DNA of 64,000 nt from Chloroflexota bacterium (GTDB lineage: Bacteria > Chloroflexota > Anaerolineae > J036 > Brachytrichaceae). How positions within the stretch are numbered: the first letter of the stretch is position 1; every line of letters starts with the position of its first letter. The position numbers were made by a program, and so were the translations under genes. Shown here piece by piece: positions 8,615 through 17,829 of this stretch. Location: the NCBI GenBank assembly GCA_025354985.1, contig JANXLU010000005.1, forward strand, positions 1 through 64,000, written 5' to 3'. A model generated the notes under the pieces. That model did no database searches, was not told where the DNA came from, and saw only the letters and a list, made by a program, of their open reading frames with translations.

Positions 8615-10845
8615 TCCAAAACTTCAGGCAGCAGCACATCCTGTTGCGCTGCTTCCCTGGCACTTGAGCACCCGCGCCAGCTCGATGCCAAAATTTCTAT
8701 CAGCTGTGCCTCGGTAAGTGCTCGCGCCTGAACGGTTTTGCGCACAGCAGGTGTAAATTTGGGGAATTGCGGTGCATGTTCATTGTGGGCAAGCAAATGC
8801 GCAAATTCCATGGCCAATACCCGGCCACTCGCCACAGGGTCCAGATCCCTGCACGACTCGGCACCAATCACCAGCGCCCCCAGCCGCATCACCCGTGCTG
8901 CGACAACGCGCCTATTCAATCGATCGTAAACGTGCTCGACTGCTTCAGCATAGCCCACTGGACGAAGCTCGGAAATCCATTCCGCTTTGATTCCACTGCA
9001 GCCGCCCAACAATATCAACGCATCACCATCACGTGTTTGAATTGAACGGATCTCACTTGCTACAACCAACGGGCTTAGTGAACGCTGTGCCCGCAAGGCA
9101 CTCTCATTGCGAAGCTCGGCGATCCTGCCATCCATCATTTCAAACTGATCGCTCCCACTGCTCAGCCGCGCCCCAACGCGGTCCAGATTGCCGGCAAGGT
9201 GAGAGCGAGCTATTTGTTCGACAACGTCAGCAGGCCGACGCGAGGCGGCGTCGCCAACCAAACGACGAAGCTGCGCCCACGTTCGCGCCACTTCCCTTGC
9301 AGCCCCGGCATTCACGCCATTTGCATAACACACCCTGAAATCAAATTCACATGCGGCAGCCAGCTCGAACGAGCGCCGCAACAACCCGTAATCGGACCGG
9401 GGATCGTCATTCAGCGCCGCACGTGCCTTCGTTCTTATCTTGTCAGAACGATCAATCCGCTGGAGCAAATCTCGGCCGCTTATGATGGCGACGAAAAGGG
9501 AAACCTCGGGAGCACAGCCGCGCACTTTGGCCTCAATCAACATCCGCGCGTGACGTGGATGCACTGGAAGGGCAAGCATGGCCAGCGCCAAATCGGTCAC
9601 AGCGTAACTGTCCGGCCCCAGACTGACCAGCGCACCCAGTGAAACCAGCAACCGGTCTGATTCCCTAATTTGGTCAGCGGAGGGCGCGTCGAGCCAGTCG
9701 AACCCAACGGCATCCGCGACACCCAGAGAGTGCAACAGCAGCACGGCCTCGGCCAAGTCGCCGCGTTGTGCTTCTGGAATGGATCGTTCGTTCCGCCTGG
9801 CGTGAGACCGCTCAGTCCAAAGACGGTGACACCAGCCTCGCTCCTGACGGCCGGCCCGACCCGCGCGTTGATCGGCGCTTGCGCGACTTATCGCTTCCAG
9901 ACGAAGCTCATTTATGCCGCGCGCCGGGTCGTAATGAGCAATCCGGGCCAGCCCGCTGTCAACCACATAAACGATACCCGGTATCGTCAGTGAGGTCTCA
10001 GCGACGTTGGTTGCCACGATCACCTTCCGGCTCCTGGAATCCAATTGGAACACGCGGTCCTGTTCCTGACTGCTCAACTCGCCATGCATCGGCAACAGCA
10101 GAATTGCCTGCGCGCCAGCCGCACGTGACGCCGTACGTCGCACCTCCCGAATCGTCTGCTCTATTTCGAACGCACCCGGCATAAAGACAAGCACATCACC
10201 GCGGTTGCCTTCCTCCAATACCCGGTTTACCTGAGCAGCTGCGCGCTCCCAAACGGGAGCATCGTCATCCCAGTCCGCATAGGTGACGGTCACTGGAAAC
10301 GCTCTGCCACCACTTTGCACCTGCGGGCAGCAACCCAGGTAACCCGCGACCGATCCCGCATCCAATGTTGCGCTCATCACCATAAGCAGCAGTTCAGGAC
10401 GCAGCTGTTGAAGTTGCTTGCACAGAGCGAGGGCCAGGTCGCTGTGCAAACTGCGTTCGTGAAATTCATCAAACAGAATTGCGCCCACGTTTCGCAGTTG
10501 TGGGTCGCTCTGCAACCATCTCAACAACATTCCTTCTGTCACGAACACGATACGCGTTGCGTCACTGGTTGACTCTTCAAACCGCACCTTGTATCCGACC
10601 AGTCCACCGAGCTGGCAGCCCATCTCATCAGCCACCCGCCTTGCCAGCGCACGCGCGGCCACTCGGCGTGGCTGCAAGACAACAATTTGCTTTTCTGCCG
10701 GCACCCGGTGAGCGGCCAATAACAGCTGACACAATTGGGTGGACTTGCCACTGCCTGTTGGAGCAATCAGGACCAAGCGGTTATGGGTGCTCCACAGCGA
10801 CCGCAATTGATCTGCCAGCTCGTGGATGGGAAGTTCAAGCTGCAT
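8611..10845 (-). CDS. hrpB: ATP-dependent helicase HrpB
   Basis: A DExH-box helicase of the HrpA/HrpB group. Motif I is APTGSGKSTQ near residue 29, motif II is DEFHERSL near 126 (DEFH is the HrpB signature), motif III is MSATLD, and motif VI is QRAGRAGRQERG near 330. A C-terminal region with HrpB-family segments follows. At 744 residues it is slightly shorter than the roughly 810 of Escherichia coli HrpB. The in vivo substrate of HrpB is not well known. It follows the DUF6062-like gene by 18 bases and ends overlapping the lepB stop (CTAA). Confidence 0.88.
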   Translation of the reverse strand: MQLELPIHELADQLRSLWSTHNRLVLIAPTGSGKSTQLCQLLLAAHRVPAEKQIVVLQPRRVAARALARRVADEMGCQLGGLVGYKVRFEESTSDATRIVFVTEGMLLRWLQSDPQLRNVGAILFDEFHERSLHSDLALALCKQLQQLRPELLLMVMSATLDAGSVAGYLGCCPQVQSGGRAFPVTVTYADWDDDAPVWERAAAQVNRVLEEGNRGDVLVFMPGAFEIEQTIREVRRTASRAAGAQAILLLPMHGELSSQEQDRVFQLDSRSRKVIVATNVAETSLTIPGIVYVVDSGLARIAHYDPARGINELRLEAISRASADQRAGRAGRQERGWCHRLWTERSHARRNERSIPEAQRGDLAEAVLLLHSLGVADAVGFDWLDAPSADQIRESDRLLVSLGALVSLGPDSYAVTDLALAMLALPVHPRHARMLIEAKVRGCAPEVSLFVAIISGRDLLQRIDRSDKIRTKARAALNDDPRSDYGLLRRSFELAAACEFDFRVCYANGVNAGAAREVARTWAQLRRLVGDAASRRPADVVEQIARSHLAGNLDRVGARLSSGSDQFEMMDGRIAELRNESALRAQRSLSPLVVASEIRSIQTRDGDALILLGGCSGIKAEWISELRPVGYAEAVEHVYDRLNRRVVAARVMRLGALVIGAESCRDLDPVASGRVLAMEFAHLLAHNEHAPQFPKFTPAVRKTVQARALTEAQLIEILASSWRGCSSAREAAQQDVLLPEVLD

Positions 10846-10863
10846 ATTTTCTTGCGCGAGCCA

Positions 10864-11547
10864 TCATCTACCGTCAGCATGGACAATCCGGCCACTGACC
10901 ATGCGCACGGCGCGCAAGGGCGAATCTGCTTCATCACCCATGGCCCGATTTCCATAAGACCCATTGCTTTGGCCGATAAATTGGATCAATTGATCCCGCA
11001 ACCGCGCCATCTTGGTCGTTTGAGCGATTGCAAACGCTTTCATATCTGCCGCCGCCACATGTGATAATTTCAACGCGCCATAAAAATGCGGCATGCATAC
11101 CCCATCGGAGGCGTCAAACGTCGCGGTCAATTCCGGATCCCGAAAAAGTGCCACCAGAGTGCTCAGGACAAACTGTTCGCGGTCCCGTTCAAACTCACAT
11201 AGCGTGCACGCGCGTTTGGGCCGCACCGACGCTGCACGGTCTCTGCGCCTCCAAAAAGTGGCGGTCCTGCCAACCGATTCCATCTCCCGCAATACGTCGT
11301 TCAGCACATCTTGATGCAAGATGGCAATGCCTTGCATCCGCGCAGGCGCCGGCAACATGCTGGCATGTAGTGAGCAAAAGCCCCTACTTCGGCGGATGTC
11401 TTCACGGCGTGCAACATTTGTAATATTTTCGTAGAAGAAGGAATCGATATTTTCGCGAACGTAGCGGTCACTCAGCCGGCACGCCGCGCAACCTGGTTGG
11501 CGAAGCGCTTCGAGTAGATCAAAATACGTGCTAGTTTTGAGTGGCAT
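10864..11547 (-). CDS. DUF6062-like cysteine/histidine-rich protein
   Basis: A 227-residue soluble protein of unknown function, best matching what I know of DUF6062. It has a repeated metal-ligand-like pattern: CAAC near 19-22, FCSLH near 57, CTLC near 117, and VCMPHF near 152. This looks like two copies of a CxxC...CxxH module, so zinc or another metal is inferred. No catalytic motif is recognised. It lies between the unknown gene at 11565 and hrpB on the same strand, with gaps of 17 and 18 bases, so co-transcription is likely. Confidence 0.6.
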   Translation of the reverse strand: MPLKTSTYFDLLEALRQPGCAACRLSDRYVRENIDSFFYENITNVARREDIRRSRGFCSLHASMLPAPARMQGIAILHQDVLNDVLREMESVGRTATFWRRRDRAASVRPKRACTLCEFERDREQFVLSTLVALFRDPELTATFDASDGVCMPHFYGALKLSHVAAADMKAFAIAQTTKMARLRDQLIQFIGQSNGSYGNRAMGDEADSPLRAVRMVSGRIVHADGR

Positions 11548-11564
11548 TTCAAATCAGTCAGTTG

Positions 11565-12311
11565 TTACAACGCTGCATAAAGCGCGTGAATCGAGGCCAA
11601 AATTACCGCCGCGAACTTTTTGGCGCTGCCGCGTATCGCACTGCGGTCCAACCAGACCTCGTCACGCTGAATCATGGAATGAATCGTCGCGGATTGTACG
11701 TGCAAGGTCTCGGCAAACTCGCGGAGCGCGGCCATCCCGGCTCCATCAAGCGAAGCAGTCCGGAATATGCTTAGCCACTCTTCGCTGGATCGTGCGCCCA
11801 TGATTGGCGGCCCAATTTTCGCGGTGTGGAACAGCGCCCCCGCGGCCGTCGCAAGCGCCGGGTCGCCATGGCCGCCGAAACAATAGTCCAGCACGATGTA
11901 TTTCAACCCGTCGTCTACATTGGCAGGCAGTGCAGCCTGCAGGTCACTGGACCGGCCGCGCAAATCAATAAGTCGATATGGCTGGCCAATTTGAATCGGT
12001 TCACACGCGCGTACCGCAACGATTTCAGTCGGGTGATTGATATGGTGGGCCCGGGCCACAGTCACGCATGGCAACCCGAGCACGCGGCACGCCAGATAAT
12101 TTGCCCGAGCTGCCACAGCACGCTCACCCACCTCAAGGTAAAACATCGCTTTGGGAGATTCACTTAACGTTGTAGGAAACCCGGCGCCGAACGCGGCCAG
12201 TGCTGTTTGACCACTGGACTCGGCAATATCGGCGACAAAATAATCTGCAAGCTCGACCACACCGAAGTCACCGGTCGGCCATTTCCACGTGGTGGCAGTA
12301 TGGCTTGCCAC
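11565..12311 (-). CDS. Conserved-looking protein of unknown function downstream of homoserine dehydrogenase
   Basis: A 248-residue protein I do not recognise. It has no signal peptide or membrane span. Glycine-rich and acidic segments such as LDYCFGGHGD near 145 and FGAGFPTTLS near 43 suggest a globular enzyme, and HHINHPTEI near 95 is rich in possible ligand residues. No known nucleotide-binding or hydrolase motif fits. It begins one base after the homoserine dehydrogenase stop, so the two are very likely translated together, which hints at a role near aspartate-family amino-acid metabolism. That link is inference from position only. Confidence 0.65.
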   Translation of the reverse strand: MASHTATTWKWPTGDFGVVELADYFVADIAESSGQTALAAFGAGFPTTLSESPKAMFYLEVGERAVAARANYLACRVLGLPCVTVARAHHINHPTEIVAVRACEPIQIGQPYRLIDLRGRSSDLQAALPANVDDGLKYIVLDYCFGGHGDPALATAAGALFHTAKIGPPIMGARSSEEWLSIFRTASLDGAGMAALREFAETLHVQSATIHSMIQRDEVWLDRSAIRGSAKKFAAVILASIHALYAAL

Positions 12312-12312
12312 G

Positions 12313-13356
12313 TCAATGTCCCACAGAAATGTTGATCACGTCTCGCAGCATTGCCGCGCTAGAGCCGCCAGGTCCGGTTTCACGTGCAATAAGCGTGATG
12401 CGTTCGTAAAGATCACTTTCATATTGAACACCCATCTCTGCACCGGTAAGCTGACCAAAGGAGTGTGAAATCGAAAGCGGGGTGGGCGCAACGCCCAGAC
12501 GATAGCGTGAACCATCCCACTCGGCTGTGGCGAGAAGACTCATACGCTCGCCAACCACGCGGGCCGCGCGCGCCTCGTTTGCGGTGTTGCCGTCGATGCC
12601 GGCTATGCTAACGTCGGCCAGCGAACAGGGTTGGCGCAAGACCGTATTGGTAATTATCACGAGCTTACAAGCTGCATCCCAGCCTTCCACATCCAACTTT
12701 GGATCAGTTTCAGCGATTCCAAGTCTTTGTGCTTCCTGCACCGCAGTTTCATAGGTTTGACCACCCGCCATCATTTCCAGAATAATCTGTGTCGTGGCAT
12801 TCAGTACCGCCTCAACGCGCATAATATGTGCACACGGCATGTCATATACGCCTACGTTGATAGTCGGCATGGCGCCGCCGACTGTGGCGCTAAAACGCAA
12901 CATTGGTTTGCGTTTATCCGTCCAATCACTCAGTGACGCCAGCTCATTGAAATGCAGGGCAAGGGGTCCTTTGTTCGCAGTCACGACCGGGAACCCTCTG
13001 GAAAGGGCGAGCTTTGTGAGTGTGTAGCCCGGATCACCGCCTTCCAGGTTCACGGGCGTTGCATCCAACAACATGTCAACCGATTCGCCAAGGTCTTGAT
13101 ACACGCTGGCAAGATCGGCGCCCACGTGCGTTCCTCGGATGGACGCCAGACTCAGCCTGGCCTTTTTCGCCCGGATAACCGAGGGTATATCAACGCCCTC
13201 CGGTGACGTGAGACTACCGGATGAATCCGAAACACCCACGCACTTCAGGGCGAGATCATATCGTTCGGCGAGAATCCGCTCTCGCGCTGAGACGATCTCC
13301 AGAAACGAGCGCCCAATATTTCCCAAGCCCGCAAGAAAGTATCGATAGGTCTTCAT
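12313..13356 (-). CDS. hom: Homoserine dehydrogenase, monofunctional and without ACT domain
   Basis: NAD(P)-dependent reduction of aspartate semialdehyde to homoserine, leading to threonine and methionine. The N-terminal Rossmann motif is GLGNIGR near 11. TANKGPLA near 128 and SATVGGAMPTI near 155 follow, then the catalytic-domain pattern GIAETDPKLDVEGWDAACKL near 215, with the conserved Asp and Lys. At 347 residues it lacks the C-terminal ACT regulatory domain of longer homologues, so threonine feedback through that domain is not expected. It heads the run hom / unknown / DUF6062-like / hrpB and is divergent from the HAD gene at 13418, with 61 bases between. Confidence 0.88.
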   Translation of the reverse strand: MKTYRYFLAGLGNIGRSFLEIVSARERILAERYDLALKCVGVSDSSGSLTSPEGVDIPSVIRAKKARLSLASIRGTHVGADLASVYQDLGESVDMLLDATPVNLEGGDPGYTLTKLALSRGFPVVTANKGPLALHFNELASLSDWTDKRKPMLRFSATVGGAMPTINVGVYDMPCAHIMRVEAVLNATTQIILEMMAGGQTYETAVQEAQRLGIAETDPKLDVEGWDAACKLVIITNTVLRQPCSLADVSIAGIDGNTANEARAARVVGERMSLLATAEWDGSRYRLGVAPTPLSISHSFGQLTGAEMGVQYESDLYERITLIARETGPGGSSAAMLRDVINISVGH

Positions 13357-13417
13357 GACGATGCATCAATGTTAACGCAAGCGGACGCCTTCCGCGTTTC
13401 CGATTAGCATTGGGGGC

Positions 13418-14125
13418 GTGAATAATTGTCGATACAAAGCAGTTTTATTTGACCTGGATGGAACGCTCCGCGCAAGCCTGCCGGAAGGCTTTGAAATCTT
13501 CGTTGAATTCGCCCACCGCGTCGGGGTGGCCCTTGATAGTGACCAAGCGCGCGCGGTTGAACGCGCGGCCCACCGCTACTGGGCAGGCGGTCCACAAGTT
13601 GATGCCGATTTGGCACGGTTTGATACGCGTGGATTTTGGGTCAACTACAACCACTTACTCCTGGATGAAGTGCAGGCAAATCACACCACGGATCACGCCC
13701 ACCAGATCCAGGACCTTTTCGACACCGTATACGATCCGCAAGATGCCGTATATGTTGACAGCTACCACGTTCTGGGCACGCTGCGGGGACGCGGTGTAAA
13801 GGTCGGACTTGTGAGCAACCGCGAGGAGCCACTTGATCCGTATGTTGAAAAGATCAACTTGCGACCCTACTTTGACTTTACATTAAGTGGGGGACAAGCA
13901 GGATGCTACAAACCGTCGCCCGGAATTTTCGAGGCTGCGCTCAAGTTGGCTGGAGATGTGCCGCCGGCTGAAGCACTTTACGTCGGTGACAATTACTATG
14001 CCGACGTCGTTGGCGCCCAAAATGCCGGGCTTTCGGCAATTCTGGTGGATCCGCGTAACGCTTTCGCCGGCTTCCATGACCGCCGGGTCCGGCATCTCCG
14101 GGATATTTTGCCCCAAATTCTATGA
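13418..14125 (+). CDS. HAD-superfamily hydrolase (phosphatase-like)
   Basis: A 235-residue HAD subfamily I hydrolase. Motif I is LFDLDGTLR near 11-19, motif II is VSNREE near 131, the motif III lysine is in CYKPSP near 164, and motif IV is VGDNYYADVVGA near 190. A helical cap lies between motifs I and II. The pattern resembles phosphoglycolate phosphatase and related small-molecule phosphatases; the substrate is unknown. The GTG start sits just behind a run of G residues. Its stop overlaps the next gene's ATG (ATGA), so the pair is coupled. Confidence 0.85.
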   Translation: MNNCRYKAVLFDLDGTLRASLPEGFEIFVEFAHRVGVALDSDQARAVERAAHRYWAGGPQVDADLARFDTRGFWVNYNHLLLDEVQANHTTDHAHQIQDLFDTVYDPQDAVYVDSYHVLGTLRGRGVKVGLVSNREEPLDPYVEKINLRPYFDFTLSGGQAGCYKPSPGIFEAALKLAGDVPPAEALYVGDNYYADVVGAQNAGLSAILVDPRNAFAGFHDRRVRHLRDILPQIL

Positions 14126-15606
14126 TGAAGAAATCAGCTGTTGCGGTCCTTGCAGTGGGATGCATGTTGTGCACCGTGGCGACGATGATGACGACGCTTG
14201 TGGGTGGGACCCTGGGTTACTTGCTGACACAGACGCAGGCGACTGATTCGGCATCACTTGCTCCGACAGCGCGCCTCGTCGCCCCCTCAGCGACAGCCAT
14301 TCCAGCCCTGCCCAAACCGACTTCGCCAGGCGCCACGGATGATAGATCTGCAACGCCATATGTTCCGACCGCCCAGTCCCCGGCGCTTGTTGAAACCCGC
14401 ATCCGTCCAACCGCGACTCTGCAAGCTACCGCAACTGCTGCACCGGTGTCACGGGAGACAACACTAAGGCAGGCGCGAATTTTCGATAAGCTTTGGAATG
14501 CAGTGAACGACAAGTATGTCTACCCCGACTTCCACGGCGTGGACTGGTTGGCAGCCCGGCAGCGCATTAATAGCCTGATCAACACCGGAATATCTGATGC
14601 CGCGTTCTATGACGCGATGCATGCCCTAATCGATGGGCTTAAGGACGACCACAGTCATTTCGAATCACCGTCCGAATCCAACGCTGATGACAGCCGCCGC
14701 ACCGGATCCGGATCGTATGTCGGGATTGGTATCACGACCGATGTCAACGATGCGCAGCACTACGTATATATTTTGCAGGTAAAGCCAGGGAGTCCCGCCG
14801 AAAAAGCAGGACTTCTGCCGCATGACCACTTCGTTGAGATTGAAGGAAGCCCCTCCGTTGACGCGTCCGGCATGCCCGCAATCCAAAAGTTGAGAGGACC
14901 GGACGGCGAAACGGTAACGGTAAAAGTCCAAACGCCCGGCCAACCATCACGGACCGTGACTATCCAGCGCGGTCAAGTCAAAAACGGTGCTACGGTAGAG
15001 TATCGAATGCTACCCGGCGAAAAAAAGATCGGATACATTTTTTTACCCACATTCGCCGAAGACAACATCCAGCAGAAAGTTCGGGATGCGCTGCGCAGCC
15101 TGATGAAGAGCGGCGGCGGCATGCTCGACGGACTAATCGTTGATGTCAGACTAAACGGTGGCGGGCAATTTCGCGAGTTATCCGGGATTGAAGGCATGTT
15201 TGCAAAAGGTCGGCTCGGCAGGCTGGCCACGCGATCAAACGCCACCACCTCACAGTTCACTGTCCGAGCGGAAAGCATTGGCAACAGCCAGACGGTTCCA
15301 CTAATTGTGCTGACCAGTAGGAGCACAGCCAGCGCAGCCGAGGTATTTGCCGGTTCTCTGCAGGCTGCTGGTCGGGCAAAGCTTGGCGGAGCCAAGAGCA
15401 GCGGCAATATCGAAGCGCTATTTTCAATTCCATTTGAAGATGGTTCGGTTTTGTGGCTGGCGGAGGAGGCATTTCAGCTTCAGGATGGGCGCAGTTGGGA
15501 AGGCGTTGGATTGATCCCCGACGTACCTGTCACTGCGGAATGGGACGAATTTACGGGCAACGCCGATCCTGTCATCGATGCGGCGGCCCGAGAGCTTTCC
15601 CGCTAA
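14122..15606 (+). CDS. S41-family (C-terminal processing) peptidase relative lacking the catalytic lysine
   Basis: A 494-residue exported or membrane-anchored protein. A hydrophobic N-terminal segment (8-35) is followed by a Pro/Thr/Ala-rich linker to about 110, a helical region with DDHSHF near 175-180, a PDZ domain (about 190-285) and the S41 core. The serine aligns with Ser404 in STASAAEVF. The lysine found 25 residues later in CtpA/Prc (FGK) is Asn429 here (SSGNIE). A tricorn-like use of His177, Ser404 and a glutamate is possible, or the protein may be inactive. The C-terminal EGVGLIPDVPV is typical of the family. It is coupled to the HAD gene upstream. Confidence 0.82.
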   Translation: MMKKSAVAVLAVGCMLCTVATMMTTLVGGTLGYLLTQTQATDSASLAPTARLVAPSATAIPALPKPTSPGATDDRSATPYVPTAQSPALVETRIRPTATLQATATAAPVSRETTLRQARIFDKLWNAVNDKYVYPDFHGVDWLAARQRINSLINTGISDAAFYDAMHALIDGLKDDHSHFESPSESNADDSRRTGSGSYVGIGITTDVNDAQHYVYILQVKPGSPAEKAGLLPHDHFVEIEGSPSVDASGMPAIQKLRGPDGETVTVKVQTPGQPSRTVTIQRGQVKNGATVEYRMLPGEKKIGYIFLPTFAEDNIQQKVRDALRSLMKSGGGMLDGLIVDVRLNGGGQFRELSGIEGMFAKGRLGRLATRSNATTSQFTVRAESIGNSQTVPLIVLTSRSTASAAEVFAGSLQAAGRAKLGGAKSSGNIEALFSIPFEDGSVLWLAEEAFQLQDGRSWEGVGLIPDVPVTAEWDEFTGNADPVIDAAARELSR

Positions 15607-15613
15607 TCGCCAA

Positions 15614-16285
15614 ATGGTGATGTCGTCTCCCCGCGCGCGGCTGGTCGGCTATGGCTTGTGCTCTATAGCAGCCATGTTTTGGTCTGGAACGTCTCCCCTG
15701 ATTGGGCTGCTGTTGAAACAGTACCACATCACGCCCGTGGGTCTTGCATTGTGGCGCGACCTTTTCGCAGCCATCGCCTTAATCTCGATTGTGATGGTCA
15801 CCCGGCCGGCATTTCTCGGAGTGCCGCGGCGACAATTTTTCAGCCTTGCCCTGGTCGGCGTATTTGGCATTGGGCTGTATCACAGCCACAGTCAGTTCAG
15901 TCACCGCCCTCACCTACGTTTTTGGATTTGGCACACTTGCATTGGCTCTTGTCGCGCTTGCATTAGCCCCGGAGGTGTTCACGCCCGCCTATTCGGTTAA
16001 CGAATGGTTGTTGCTGGCATTCCTTGCGATCATTCCAACCCTGGGTGGTTACGCGCTGTTTACGCTGGGTCTACATTTCGTTCCCGCCAAAACCGCGGGC
16101 CTCATAGCGGTTACCGAGCTCCTGTGGGCATCCATCCTTTCATACTTTCTTTTGGTGAAATACTGCAGCCGCTGCAAGTGGTCGGCTGTGGATTCGTGCT
16201 CATTCCATCAATCCTCGCAAATGTACAATCCGGCACAAGCCCCGCGCATCAGGCTGCCAAGACCGAAGCCGCGGCGGAATACTGA
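15614..16285 (+). pseudogene. Decayed EamA/DMT-family drug-metabolite transporter
   Basis: Fragments of a ten-helix EamA transporter lie in three frames. From ATG 15614 the first four helices read normally to GVFGIGLYH near 15890. The sequence then continues in another frame with SSVTALTYVFGFG, which in homologues follows TM6. The middle of the protein is therefore missing and the frame changes at the joint. A second shift near 16150 separates LLWASILSYFLL from GEILQPLQVVGCG, breaking the conserved LGE motif across frames. The stop at 16283 overlaps the next ATG. Two lesions make a functional carrier unlikely, though assembly error cannot be excluded. Confidence 0.75.
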
Positions 16286-17169
16286 TGCCAAATATTTGTG
16301 ACTACGAGGGTTCGGATTACCAGAAACGGTTTTGGGGAAATGCAGACCGAACCTACGAAGATGCCGTTGAACGTGCCGCGCTCAAGCGGCTGTTGCCCGC
16401 AACAGGGTCACGTCTGATCGAATTTGGCGCCGGATTCGGTCGTCTTGCCGAGTTGTATGCAGGCTACCGCGAGGTCGTGCTGTTCGATTATTCCCGCTCC
16501 CTGCTTGAGGAGGCCCGGCAACGCTGGGGATCAGATGACCGCTTCAAGTTCGTGGTGGGCAATTTATATGAACTTCCATTTGCCCCGGGCATTTTTGACT
16601 CGGCCACAATGATCAGGGTCATTCATCATATTTCCGACGTGCCAAAAGCGCTTGCACAGATTCGTAATACGCTTCATCCTGGCGCCACGTTCATCATGGA
16701 GTTTGCCAACAAGCGCAACCTAAAGGCAATGGTTCGCCATGCCTTTGGGTCAAACGGATGGTCTCCGTATGCCGATGCTCCGGTGGAGTTTGCCACGCTA
16801 AACTTTGACTTTCACCCGCGTTGGATGATTCAACAACTGCGCGCGGCGCACTTTGAAGTGACAAAGACCGTGCCGCTAAGTCACTTGCGCTCACGTGCTC
16901 TTAAGCGGACCCTGCCCGTGGGTGCAATGATCGCTGTCGATGGCGCCCTCCAGCGCGTGCCGCTACTCATATCACCAAGCGTGTTCTCAGTCAACCGCGT
17001 TCCCGGACTGCGCACTGCCGTCACATTCGAAGTGCCGTTCGAAGCCAGTTTACGAGCCCCGGTTTCCGGCGCTCCGCTGCGTCGGGAAGGCAATTTTCTA
17101 CTGTCTGATGCCGATGGCACGCGGTGGCACGCAGATGGAAATTTATACAACCTCAAGGAGGCAGTTTGA
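16285..17169 (+). CDS. Class I SAM-dependent methyltransferase with cysteine-less Trm112-like tail
   Basis: A 294-residue protein with methyltransferase motif I IEFGAGFGRLAE near 46, acidic VVLFDYSRS for motif II, and IRVIHHISDVPKAL after the central strand. The substrate is not evident. The C-terminal 40 residues (LRAPVSGAPL...GNLYNLKE) follow the layout of the small zinc domain of Trm112/UPF0434 proteins, but all the cysteines are replaced. Start ATG overlaps the stop of the decayed transporter (TGATG). Its own stop overlaps the next gene the same way. Confidence 0.8.
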   Translation: MPNICDYEGSDYQKRFWGNADRTYEDAVERAALKRLLPATGSRLIEFGAGFGRLAELYAGYREVVLFDYSRSLLEEARQRWGSDDRFKFVVGNLYELPFAPGIFDSATMIRVIHHISDVPKALAQIRNTLHPGATFIMEFANKRNLKAMVRHAFGSNGWSPYADAPVEFATLNFDFHPRWMIQQLRAAHFEVTKTVPLSHLRSRALKRTLPVGAMIAVDGALQRVPLLISPSVFSVNRVPGLRTAVTFEVPFEASLRAPVSGAPLRREGNFLLSDADGTRWHADGNLYNLKEAV

Positions 17170-17804
17170 TGCTAACCACCATTTTTTTTGACCTCGATGA
17201 CACGTTATACCCCCGCCGTGACGGCCTGATGCAACAGGTAGGCGCCCGCATACAGTCGTTTGCGGAAACACGTTTTGGGATGAGCGCGCCGCAGGCAAGC
17301 GCCCAACGCAAACGGTGGCGGGAGAAATACGGTACGGCATTACGGGGCATGACCGAAGAGGGCTACGCGTTTGACCTGGAAGACTTTTTCTCATATGTCC
17401 ATGATGTTCCGCTGGATCATGTCAAACCTGATCCCCGCGTTCGGGAAATGCTGCTGGGGCTGCCGTTGCGACGGGCGATTCTCACCAACGCCGACGATAA
17501 ACATGCGGCCCGCATTCTGAGTCACCTCGGCATAGCAGATTGCTTTGAACGCGTGATTCACATAAAGTCTCTTGGACTGATCAACAAACCCCATCCGGAA
17601 GCCTACAAGAAAGCCTTTGCAATGCTCGGCGTAACCGCCAACGAATCCGCACTTGTCGAGGATTCAGCCGTAAACACAAGGACGGCCAAAGCACTCGGCA
17701 TGACCACAATTTTGGTTGATTGTCCACCATCTGGCGACGCGGACTGGTTCATCTCCGAGGTTTGGCAGGTCGGTGACATACTTAAGACCTTTGTGCAGCC
17801 GTAG
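17169..17804 (+). CDS. HAD hydrolase, pyrimidine 5'-nucleotidase-like (SDT1 group)
   Basis: A 211-residue HAD protein starting IFFDLDDTLYPRRDGL, the DLDDTLY form typical of the yeast Sdt1/pyrimidine 5'-nucleotidase group. Motif II is ILTNADDKHA near 99, the lysine is in INKPHPEAYKKA near 138, and motif IV is LVEDSAVNTRTA near 160. ATG 17169 is chosen because AAGGAGG at 17156-17162 gives one of the best ribosome binding sites in the window. It also overlaps the previous stop as TGATG. Dephosphorylation of a nucleoside monophosphate is likely but the exact substrate is inferred. Confidence 0.85.
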   Translation: MLTTIFFDLDDTLYPRRDGLMQQVGARIQSFAETRFGMSAPQASAQRKRWREKYGTALRGMTEEGYAFDLEDFFSYVHDVPLDHVKPDPRVREMLLGLPLRRAILTNADDKHAARILSHLGIADCFERVIHIKSLGLINKPHPEAYKKAFAMLGVTANESALVEDSAVNTRTAKALGMTTILVDCPPSGDADWFISEVWQVGDILKTFVQP

Positions 17805-17829
17805 GCCGGGACAGTACAATCTACGCCCC

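Noticed and set aside
15614-16285. Programmed frameshifting or selenocysteine in the EamA transporter
   Set aside because: Two separate lesions, one with loss of about two helices, and no slippery signal; decay explains it better.
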